From NCBI GenBank assembly GCA_948750805.1, contig CAPZYV010000032.1:1-9430 (forward strand): a DNA stretch of 9,430 nucleotides. Direction: 5' to 3'. The position numbers and the translations under genes were made by a program. The notes under the pieces are model-generated. The model was given only the letters and a program-made list of their open reading frames with translations. It made no database searches and had not been told where the DNA came from. How positions within the stretch are numbered: position 1 is the first letter of the stretch; each line of letters begins with the position of its first letter. Shown here in pieces: positions 1-5,677 of the stretch. The stretch is from an uncultured Bacilli bacterium (GTDB lineage: Bacteria; Bacillota_I; Bacilli_A; RF39; UBA660).

Positions 1-50
1 TTATATGAAATCTATGGTAGATATTTAAAAAAATTGGAGGTTAAGAAAAA

Positions 51-2447
51 ATGAATACAAAAGAAATAGAAAAAAAATGGCAAAATATTTGGAGAGAAGG
101 TAAATATTTTGAAGCTAAAAATATTAGTGATAAAGAGAAATATTATATTTTAGTGGAATTCCCATATCCAAGTGGCGCAGGATTGCATGTTGGTCATGTT
201 AGAAGTTATTCTGCACTAGATGCTATGGCACGTATGAAAAGACTTCAAGGATATAATGTTTTGTTTCCGATGGGTTGGGATGCTTTTGGTGCTCCCGCCG
301 AACAATATGCTATTAAAAATCATATTTATCCTGCTTTAGCTGTAAAAGAAAACATAAAAACTTTTAAAGGACAAATCGAATCTTTAGGTATGTCTTTTGA
401 TTGGTCTAGAGAATTTTCAACAACAGACCCTGAGTATTATAAGTGGACTCAATGGCAATTCTTACAATTTGTTAAAAAGGGTATGGCTTATAAAGCTGAA
501 AAAGAAATCAATTGGTGTCCTGTATGTCAAACCGGTTTATCCAATGAAGATGCTGCAGGAGGAGTATGCGAAAGATGTGGGTCTCCAGTTACTAAAAAAT
601 TAAAAAGTCAATGGATTTTAAGGATGAGCGATTATGCGGAAAGATTACTAGATGGTCTAAAGGATACAGAATTTGAAGAAAGAGTAAAGATTGCTCAAAT
701 AAATTGGATAGGTAAAAGTATTGGAGCTGAAGTCAACTTTCAATTAAAAGATACAAAAGATGTAATTACGGTCTTTACAACTCGTTGTGATACCTTATTT
801 GGTGCTACTTTTATGGTTATGTCGCCAGAACATCCATATCTAGAAAAGTATAAAGATAAAATTAAAAATATAAAGGAAGTTGAATCTTATCAAGAAGAAG
901 CAAAAAATAAGACAGAAATTGAAAGAACTGACGCTACTAAGGAAAAGACAGGTGTAAAACTAGATGGACTAGTAGCTATCAATCCAGTCAACAATAAAGA
1001 AACTGAAATTTGGATAAGTGATTATGTTTTAGCAAATTATGGTACTGGAGCAATTATGGCCGTACCAGCTCATGATGAAAGAGATTATGCTTTTGCTAAA
1101 AAATTTAATATTGAAATTACTCCCGTAATTGATGGTGGAAATATTAATGAATCTGCTTACACTGATGATGGCCTACATATAAATTCTGATTTCTTAAACG
1201 GTTTAAACAAAGAAGACGCTATTAATAAAATGCTTGAGTATTTAGAGTCTAAAGGAATAGGTAAGAAAAAAATAAATTATCGTTTACAAGATTGGATTTT
1301 CAGTCGTCAAAGATTCTGGGGAGAACCGATTCCTATGATTTACTGCGATAAATGTGGTTGGGTTCCAGTTCCTGAAAGCGAACTTCCAGTTCTTTTACCT
1401 ACTGTTGCTAATTACGAGCCAACTGATAATGGTGAATCACCACTAGCTAATATAACAGAGTGGGTCAATACAACTTGTCCATGTTGTAAAGCTCCTGCTA
1501 AACGAGAAACTGATACTATGCCAAACTGGGCTGGTTCAAGCTGGTATTGGTTAAGATACATGGATGCTCATAATGATTCTGAATTTGTTAGTCAAGAAGC
1601 TTTAAATTATTGGGGAATGGTCGATTATTACAATGGTGGTATGGAACATGCAGCAAGACATTTACTTTACGCTCGTTTTTGGCATCAATTCTTATATGAC
1701 CAAAAATTATTACCAACTAAAGAACCATTTAAAAAGAGAGTAGCTCATGGTATGATTTTAGGTTCTAATGGCGAAAAAATGAGTAAGAGTAAAGGCAACG
1801 TTATAAATCCAGATGATATGGTTCAAGCTTATGGAGCTGATGCTCTTCGTTGTTATGAATTATTTATTGGGGATTATGAAAAAGATGCTTCATGGAGTGA
1901 TTATGGCTTAAAAGGATGTAAAAGATTTTTAGACCGAGTTGAAAGACTTAAAGAAAAAGTGGTAGAAGGCGAGAATTATTCTAAAGATTTAGAAAGTATT
2001 ATACATAAAACTATTAAAAAAGTTAGTTATGATTTAGCAAATATGAAGTATAATACTGCAGTTTCTGCTTTAATGATTCTAACTAATACCTTTGAAGAAA
2101 AAGATAACATTACTAAAAAAGACTATCAAACACTATTAATTTTACTAAATCCTATATCTCCTCATATAACAGAAGAATTAAACGAGAAATTAGGATTTAA
2201 GAAAAAGATAGTCGAAATGTCATGGCCAGAATATAATGAAGAAAAAACCATTGATAATGAAGTAACTATTGGAGTTCAAGTAAATGGTAAACTTCGTGGT
2301 GAAATATCTATCTCAATTAATGATTCTGAAGAGGCTATAAAAGAAAAAGCTTTAACTAATGAAAACGTAAATAGACATACTGAAGGAAAAGAAATTGTTA
2401 AGATTATAGTTATCAAAGGAAAAATAGTAAATATTATTGTCAAATAA
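51..2447 (+). CDS. leuS: Leucyl-tRNA synthetase (LeuRS)
   Basis: Cytoplasmic class Ia aminoacyl-tRNA synthetase that charges tRNA-Leu with leucine using ATP. It is 798 aa, full length for a bacterial LeuRS. Seen in the protein: the HIGH-type signature HVGH at residues 46-49; a zinc-ribbon CPVC (156-159) with CERC (173-176); the CP1 editing domain with TTRCDTLFG (from 243) and GTGAIMAVPAHDERD (331-345), whose Asp342/Asp345 region is typical of the editing pocket; the KMSKS loop at 576-580; and an anticodon-binding helical domain followed by a small C-terminal domain starting near VQVNGKLRG. A strong ribosome binding site, GGAGG at 36-40, lies 10 nt before the ATG. All 21 Trp codons are TGG. 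Only 50 bases of upstream sequence are present, so a promoter or T-box leader cannot be judged. A hairpin terminator begins at the stop codon, so the gene ends its transcript. Confidence 0.97.
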   Translation: MNTKEIEKKWQNIWREGKYFEAKNISDKEKYYILVEFPYPSGAGLHVGHVRSYSALDAMARMKRLQGYNVLFPMGWDAFGAPAEQYAIKNHIYPALAVKENIKTFKGQIESLGMSFDWSREFSTTDPEYYKWTQWQFLQFVKKGMAYKAEKEINWCPVCQTGLSNEDAAGGVCERCGSPVTKKLKSQWILRMSDYAERLLDGLKDTEFEERVKIAQINWIGKSIGAEVNFQLKDTKDVITVFTTRCDTLFGATFMVMSPEHPYLEKYKDKIKNIKEVESYQEEAKNKTEIERTDATKEKTGVKLDGLVAINPVNNKETEIWISDYVLANYGTGAIMAVPAHDERDYAFAKKFNIEITPVIDGGNINESAYTDDGLHINSDFLNGLNKEDAINKMLEYLESKGIGKKKINYRLQDWIFSRQRFWGEPIPMIYCDKCGWVPVPESELPVLLPTVANYEPTDNGESPLANITEWVNTTCPCCKAPAKRETDTMPNWAGSSWYWLRYMDAHNDSEFVSQEALNYWGMVDYYNGGMEHAARHLLYARFWHQFLYDQKLLPTKEPFKKRVAHGMILGSNGEKMSKSKGNVINPDDMVQAYGADALRCYELFIGDYEKDASWSDYGLKGCKRFLDRVERLKEKVVEGENYSKDLESIIHKTIKKVSYDLANMKYNTAVSALMILTNTFEEKDNITKKDYQTLLILLNPISPHITEELNEKLGFKKKIVEMSWPEYNEEKTIDNEVTIGVQVNGKLRGEISISINDSEEAIKEKALTNENVNRHTEGKEIVKIIVIKGKIVNIIVK

Positions 2448-2471
2448 AATGCTAGTTATAGCATTTTTTTT
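2446..2471 (+). terminator. Rho-independent terminator of leuS
   Basis: Nine-base-pair stem AAAATGCTA (2446-2454) with TAGCATTTT (2459-2467), loop GTTA, and a run of eight T (2464-2471). It overlaps the last bases of the leuS stop codon. Confidence 0.85.
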
Positions 2472-2486
2472 GGGGATAATTTTTTT

Positions 2487-2515
2487 TTGACAAAAGATTA
2501 CTAATATGCTATAAT
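2487..2515 (+). promoter_or_regulatory. Consensus sigma-A promoter with extended -10
   Basis: Exact TTGACA -35 box (2487-2492), a 17-base spacer, and an exact TATAAT -10 box (2510-2515) preceded by TGC (2507-2509), i.e. an extended -10. Transcription should start near 2522, about 20 nt before the gene at 2542. The small dyad CTCAA-T-TTGAG (2520-2530) sits over this start and runs into the ribosome binding site; it may be an operator or chance. Confidence 0.88.
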
Positions 2516-2541
2516 AACACTCAATTTGAGGGGGATTTGTT

Positions 2542-2991
2542 TTGATAGATAAGGTTATTAGAGGTAAAATAATCGAAATTATAGCAGTTTTATTGTTAGT
2601 AGTAACCTCAATTCCGGTTTGGAATAATTTTGAAAAAAAAATAAGTGAAGCTAATATATTAACAACGGATGATTGTAATCTTAAATTTTATCACAAAAAT
2701 AAAGGCACTAAGGATATAATAACTATAAGTAATGACTATCATATTAATAAAAAATATAAAATACTTTTAGAACTAGATAAAGATATAGATACTACTAATA
2801 GTGAAATTATAATTAATAATAAAACTTATAAATTAAATGAATTTTATAAAGAAGTAAAAAGAAATAAAAATATCTTTACAATTGTAAATGAATATATAAC
2901 ATATCTAGCATCTTCCTTCGAAATTGAGCTAAAATTTGACATTAAAGATATATCTTATACCTATAATTTTGAGGAAAATAACAATTTTTAA
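2542..2991 (+). CDS. Membrane-anchored protein of unknown function, next to a SipW-type exported protein
   Basis: A 149-aa protein I do not recognise. The N terminus has basic residues (K4, R7, K9) and then a hydrophobic stretch at about residues 10-26 ending in SIPVW. This suggests a single membrane anchor with the rest outside the cell. The remainder (about 28-149) is polar, rich in Lys, Asn, Ile and Tyr, with alternating patterns typical of beta-strands and a single Cys (45); no catalytic motif is visible. The start is TTG: it has an excellent ribosome binding site, GAGGGGG (2528-2534), 7 nt upstream, and no ATG occurs later in the frame. A perfect consensus promoter precedes it and a terminator follows, so it forms a one-gene transcript. 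Its neighbour at 3060 encodes a TasA/camelysin-like protein, so a surface role (anchor or assembly partner) is possible but is inference. Confidence 0.78.
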   Translation: MIDKVIRGKIIEIIAVLLLVVTSIPVWNNFEKKISEANILTTDDCNLKFYHKNKGTKDIITISNDYHINKKYKILLELDKDIDTTNSEIIINNKTYKLNEFYKEVKRNKNIFTIVNEYITYLASSFEIELKFDIKDISYTYNFEENNNF

Positions 2992-2993
2992 AT

Positions 2994-3030
2994 AAAGTGA
3001 TAAAATACTCTTGTGCTTTATCACTTTTTT
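2994..3030 (+). terminator. Rho-independent terminator after the 149-aa membrane protein
   Basis: Perfect 11-bp stem AAAGTGATAAA (2994-3004) with TTTATCACTTT (3017-3027), a 12-base loop, and a T run ending at 3030. The stem begins 3 nt after the stop codon. The loop and 3' arm also contain the candidate -35 boxes of the next promoter. Confidence 0.87.
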
Positions 3031-3046
3031 ATGTTATTATTATAAT
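3011..3046 (+). promoter_or_regulatory. Candidate promoter(s) for the SipW-type exported protein, nested in a terminator
   Basis: Two overlapping readings exist. (a) An exact TATAAT (3041-3046) with TTATCA (3018-3023) 17 nt upstream; this would start transcription near 3053, leaving almost no leader and cutting the ribosome binding site. (b) An extended -10, TGT-TATTAT (3032-3040), with a weak TTGTGC (3011-3016) at 18 nt; this would start near 3047 and keep the GGTGAT ribosome binding site (3049-3054). Reading (b) fits the gene start better. A promoter here is likely; its exact register is not settled. Confidence 0.55.
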
Positions 3047-3059
3047 ACGGTGATAGTAT

Positions 3060-3620
3060 ATGAAAGTAATGGATATTATCAAAAAACAAACAACATTGAT
3101 TGCTTTAGCAGTTGTTGTGGTTGCAGTAGCTGCTATAGGTATAAGTTATGCTGTGTTTTTTGAAGTGAAAACTGGCGATACCCAAGTTGTAACTGCCGGT
3201 ACCTTAAAATTTGAGGTTGCAGGTATTAGTGCTTTAACATTAAGTTCTCCTGTTACAACGGCTACAGGTTTAAAATCAACAGCTGTTAGTTATACAGTAA
3301 AAAACACAGGAAATCTTCCAGCAACATATTCAATATATGTTTATGCAGATAGCACAAACAAATTAGATGTATCTAAAATAAAATATAGTACTGATGGCAC
3401 AACATCTAAATTATTAAACTCTTTAACAACATCTAATATAACTCTTGAAGATGGTACATCAGTTGTTGGTTATAAATTAGCTACTACAACTGTTAATGCT
3501 GGCGAAAATGGTACTACTAATACATTAAGAATATGGGTCGATGAAGACTTATTAACGACCGATGTAACAAATACAAAAGTTAGTTTAGGACTAAGCTTTG
3601 TAAGTGAAGTTAATGAATAA
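3060..3620 (+). CDS. SipW-type exported, TasA/camelysin-like surface protein
   Basis: A 186-aa secreted protein. The N terminus has KK (8-9), then a long hydrophobic segment (13-28), then GISYA (27-31). This is the hallmark of exported proteins processed by the SipW-type signal peptidase (TasA, CalY/camelysin and the wider 'alternate signal' group); cleavage is expected after Ala31. The short motif TAGTLKFEV (from 45) matches the start of the mature TasA-like domain. The mature part is Thr/Ser-rich, has no Cys, and looks like an all-beta domain (for example YTVKNTGNLPATYSIYVYA-type strands). Family members assemble into extracellular fibres or matrix; fibre formation here is inference. The ribosome binding site GGTGAT (3049-3054), complementary to the 16S tail, supports the ATG. 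No SipW peptidase gene lies in the window. The gene is flanked by its own promoter and terminator. Confidence 0.87.
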   Translation: MKVMDIIKKQTTLIALAVVVVAVAAIGISYAVFFEVKTGDTQVVTAGTLKFEVAGISALTLSSPVTTATGLKSTAVSYTVKNTGNLPATYSIYVYADSTNKLDVSKIKYSTDGTTSKLLNSLTTSNITLEDGTSVVGYKLATTTVNAGENGTTNTLRIWVDEDLLTTDVTNTKVSLGLSFVSEVNE

Positions 3621-3642
3621 ATTCCTTTGGGAATTTTTTTTT
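3619..3642 (+). terminator. Rho-independent terminator of the SipW-type exported protein gene
   Basis: Seven-base-pair stem AAATTCC (3619-3625) with GGAATTT (3630-3636), loop TTTG, and a T run at 3634-3642. It overlaps the stop codon. Confidence 0.85.
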
Positions 3643-3658
3643 GAGAAAATATAAGTTT

Positions 3659-3764
3659 ACAGATTTTTAAAAATCTGTATTCATAATTTACCAATTTTAA
3701 AAAATTTGTATTATTTATTGTTAATTTTGATAACATTTATAGCAGATTTAAATAAATTTGTAAT
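3659..3764. repeat. Three related A+T-rich dyad repeats upstream of the orphan gene promoter
   Basis: Three 23-nt copies. Copy 1 (3659-3681) holds a perfect 20-bp palindrome with half-site ACAGATTTTT. Copy 2 (3690-3712) matches it at 19 of 23 positions, copy 3 (3742-3764) at 17 of 23; both are imperfect dyads sharing the right half A..TTTGTA.T or A..TCTGTATT. Copy starts are 31 and 52 nt apart, close to 3 and 5 helical turns. Copy 3 ends right against the -35 box at 3765. They could be regulator sites, UP-like elements or curved DNA. The region is so A+T-rich that chance similarity is a real alternative. Confidence 0.42.
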
Positions 3765-3793
3765 TTGACAATGCTTCTTATTTTTATTATGAT
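3765..3793 (+). promoter_or_regulatory. Strong sigma-A promoter of the 114-aa orphan gene
   Basis: Exact TTGACA -35 box (3765-3770), a 17-base spacer and TATGAT -10 box (3788-3793, 5 of 6). Predicted start near 3800, giving an 18-20 nt leader that carries the ribosome binding site AGAGG (3807-3811). Confidence 0.85.
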
Positions 3794-3801
3794 GTTAACA
3801 T
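3792..3801. promoter_or_regulatory. Candidate operator palindrome at the transcription start
   Basis: ATGTTAACAT is a perfect 10-bp palindrome that overlaps the end of the -10 box and the predicted transcription start. The same half-sites recur as TGTTA-7-TAACA at 3719-3735, upstream of the -35 box. This arrangement suits a repressor, but no regulator is identified. Confidence 0.33.
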
Positions 3802-3818
3802 AGAAAAGAGGCGAACAA

Positions 3819-4163
3819 ATGTATAAAAACAAAACTGAAAATGTTGAAGTATATTTTATATGTTATAAGAAAGAAAAAATGGAATTAGTGGAAACTTATT
3901 ATGATGAAATATTAGATACACATAATTGGTATATAAATGCTTATTTAGCTTATAAGTATTGGAAAAAGAACTTTAAAAATTTGGAAATAGGTGAGTTATC
4001 TAAAAACTTATTAATAGTTGCATCTAGTAAATATATATTATACTTAATTGAAAATAAAAAGTATAAATCTGAATATGAACACAAAAAGCTTTTAAATGAG
4101 TTAAAAAAAATTGACCATTATTTAAATTTAATCATTACTAGCAACAATTTAGAAAAACTATAA
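3819..4163 (+). CDS. Hypothetical protein, 114 aa, unknown function
   Basis: Not recognised. The product is small, rich in Tyr, Lys, Asn and Leu, and probably mostly helical. It has a single Cys (16), no signal peptide, and no clear membrane segment; the stretch LLIVASSKYILYLI (about 64-77) is an amphipathic-looking helix rather than a full membrane span. Reality of the gene is supported by a near-consensus promoter (3765-3793), a ribosome binding site AGAGG (3807-3811) 7 nt before the ATG, and a clean stop. It lies between a terminator (3619-3642) and a new promoter at 4193, so it appears to be a one-gene transcript. The dyads and palindrome upstream suggest tight control. A small toxin, regulator or accessory protein are all possible; I cannot choose between them. 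Confidence 0.78.
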   Translation: MYKNKTENVEVYFICYKKEKMELVETYYDEILDTHNWYINAYLAYKYWKKNFKNLEIGELSKNLLIVASSKYILYLIENKKYKSEYEHKKLLNELKKIDHYLNLIITSNNLEKL

Positions 4164-4190
4164 AATAAAAACTATTAATTTTTCTAAATT
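4146..4190. repeat. Perfect 12-bp inverted repeat spanning the stop codon of the orphan gene
   Basis: AATTTAGAAAAA (4146-4157) pairs perfectly with TTTTTCTAAATT (4179-4190) across a 21-base loop that contains the TAA stop (4161-4163). The stem is nearly all A-T and no separate T tract follows, so it is a weak terminator at best; it may act in mRNA stability or be chance in A+T-rich DNA. Confidence 0.4.
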
Positions 4191-4192
4191 TG

Positions 4193-4201
4193 TGGTATAA
4201 G
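4193..4201 (+). promoter_or_regulatory. Extended -10 promoter candidate for the sua5 operon
   Basis: TGG-TATAAG: an extended -10 motif (TG at 4193-4194) with TATAAG (4196-4201), 5 of 6 to consensus. No good -35 box lies 17 nt upstream, as is common for extended -10 promoters. Transcription would start near 4208, giving a leader of about 47 nt. Confidence 0.5.
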
Positions 4202-4254
4202 AATTATATACAAAAGGAACCATATTTAAAATTTTATAGAAAGAAGATAGTATT

Positions 4255-5244
4255 ATGAACAACAATATAAAAGAAGCAGCCAAAGTTATAAATAAAGGTG
4301 GATTAGTTATTTTTCCGACAGAAACAGTTTATGGCATAGGAGCAAATGGTTTAGATGAAAAAGCAGTAGCAAAAATTTTTGCTGCAAAAGGTCGTAAATC
4401 AGATAATCCTTTAATTCTTCATATATCTGATATTAAGATGTTAGATAAAATTGTAAATAATGTAACAGAATTAGAGAAAAAGTTAATGGATGCTTTTTGG
4501 CCAGGACCTTTAACTATTATTTTACCTAAAACCAAGGAAGTACCTAATATAGTTTCAGCTAATTTAGAAACTGTTGGTGTTAGGATGCCTAAAAATGAAA
4601 TTGCAAGGGAATTAATTAAAGAAGCAAATGTTCCTATAGCAGCACCAAGTGCTAATATTTCGGGAAAACCTAGTGGAACTAATATATCTGACATTAAGGA
4701 GGAGTTTCAAGGAAAAGTAGATTATATCATTGATGATGGTGATACTGAAGTGGGACTTGAGTCAACAGTTATAATAGTAAAAAATGATATTATTCATATT
4801 TTAAGGCCGGGTAAAATTACAAAGGAAGATTTTTTGAAAATAACGGATAAAGTAGAGATTGATAATCATATTTTAAATCCTAATATCGAAAGCCCAGTCC
4901 TATCACCTGGTATGAAATATCGCCACTATGCACCAACAACATCATGCTTATTAATTTATAGCAAAGATGAAAAAAAATTAATTGAAAAAATTAAACAAGA
5001 ATCAAAAAAATATTCTAATACTTTAATTATTACTAAGGAAAATAATCTAAAATATTTTAGTAATGCTATATCTTATGGTAATACTCTAGAGGAAATTAGT
5101 CATAATATTTTTAAAGTGCTAAGAAAAGTTGATAAATATAAAGTAGACATGGTAATAATTGAAGGTGTAACAACTGAAGGGTTAGGCCTTGCAATTATGA
5201 ATAGACTAATAAGAGCTTGCTCTTATAATTATATTGAAATATAA
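4255..5244 (+). CDS. sua5: L-threonylcarbamoyladenylate synthase, Sua5 type (two-domain)
   Basis: Makes threonylcarbamoyl-AMP from threonine, bicarbonate and ATP, the first step of the universal t6A37 modification of ANN-decoding tRNAs; cytosolic. The 329-aa length is that of the two-domain Sua5/YwlC form, not the short TsaC form. Seen: PTETVYGIGA (21-30) and the KGR motif (45-47) of the YrdC catalytic domain; WPGPLTIILP; PSANISGKPSGT; the Sua5 linker signature SPGMKYRHYAP (217-227), which closes over the active site; and a C-terminal Sua5 domain ending in GLGLAIMNRLIRAC (309-322). The ATG has a weak purine-rich AAGAAG (4241-4246) in front. It heads an operon: the next gene begins 18 nt after its stop. 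TsaB, TsaD and TsaE, the partner proteins, are not in the window. Confidence 0.95.
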   Translation: MNNNIKEAAKVINKGGLVIFPTETVYGIGANGLDEKAVAKIFAAKGRKSDNPLILHISDIKMLDKIVNNVTELEKKLMDAFWPGPLTIILPKTKEVPNIVSANLETVGVRMPKNEIARELIKEANVPIAAPSANISGKPSGTNISDIKEEFQGKVDYIIDDGDTEVGLESTVIIVKNDIIHILRPGKITKEDFLKITDKVEIDNHILNPNIESPVLSPGMKYRHYAPTTSCLLIYSKDEKKLIEKIKQESKKYSNTLIITKENNLKYFSNAISYGNTLEEISHNIFKVLRKVDKYKVDMVIIEGVTTEGLGLAIMNRLIRACSYNYIEI

Positions 5245-5262
5245 AGGATTGGAGTGATATTA

Positions 5263-5667
5263 ATGGAAGTAGTAGGTACAATGTTTTTTAGAGAAAAAAA
5301 ATTATTAATCGATAAACCTCACAAAAGACCAACATATCAAATGATTGGTGGAAAAGTAGAAGCAAATGAAACCCCATTTGAAGCTGCAATAAGAGAGTGT
5401 CATGAAGAATTGGGAGCAGAAGTGGAGTTTGATAGTGCTTTATTTGAATTTGTTATGGAATTTGAAGAAATAGCAACTAGTGACGGTAAAACGCCAATTC
5501 ATTTTTATGTGTTTAAGTATAATGGGTTATTAAAAGGAAAACTAAGCACATCTAGTGAAATTGAAAAATTTTTATGGTATGAATCTTCTATGGGTAGTGA
5601 TATGCTATCTAATACCCTAAAAAATGAAGTTGTACCTTATTGCCTAGAGAGGAAGCTAATTAATTAG
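5263..5667 (+). CDS. Nudix (MutT-like) hydrolase
   Basis: A 134-aa single-domain Nudix hydrolase, a family that cleaves nucleoside diphosphates linked to another moiety (NTPs, oxidised dNTPs, nucleotide sugars); the substrate cannot be told. The Nudix box is complete, running from Gly30 to Ala52: G30-x5-E36-x7-R44-E45-C46-H47-E48-E49-L50-G51-A52, with the metal-binding glutamates E45, E48 and E49 present. I place the start at ATG 5263, because the GTG 9 nt upstream lies inside the ribosome binding site GGAGTGAT (5251-5258); the ATG is then 8 nt from GGAG. The gene follows sua5 by 18 nt and is followed by the DHH gene after 10 nt, so the three are probably co-transcribed. The box closely resembles the Nudix half of the fusion at 8603 (shared IGGK.E...ETP.EAAIREC.EE). 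Confidence 0.92.
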   Translation: MEVVGTMFFREKKLLIDKPHKRPTYQMIGGKVEANETPFEAAIRECHEELGAEVEFDSALFEFVMEFEEIATSDGKTPIHFYVFKYNGLLKGKLSTSSEIEKFLWYESSMGSDMLSNTLKNEVVPYCLERKLIN

Positions 5668-5677
5668 TGTGGAAAAT

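Noticed and set aside
1..50. T-box riboswitch upstream of leuS.
   Set aside because: T-boxes are common for this gene in Bacillota, but only 50 bases are present and they show no T-box bulge sequence or terminator.
1..54. Possible 3' end of an upstream gene: frame 1 is open to a TGA at 52-54 overlapping the leuS ATG, and frame 2 is open to TAA at 26-28.
   Set aside because: Too short to tell which frame, if any, is coding; no recognisable motif.
397..603. 68-codon plus-strand open frame inside leuS.
   Set aside because: Lies within a certain gene in another frame, with no ribosome binding site or family match.
777..803. LeuRS editing motif reads TTRCDT rather than the more usual TTRPDT.
   Set aside because: I believe Cys at this place also occurs in other low-G+C Gram-positive LeuRS sequences; the neighbouring editing motifs are intact.
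3470..3736. 88-codon minus-strand open frame across the end of the exported-protein gene and its terminator.
   Set aside because: Antisense to a well-supported gene and to its terminator; composition looks like a mirror of the Thr-rich coding sequence.
4419..4694. 91-codon minus-strand open frame within sua5.
   Set aside because: Antisense shadow of conserved Sua5 coding sequence.
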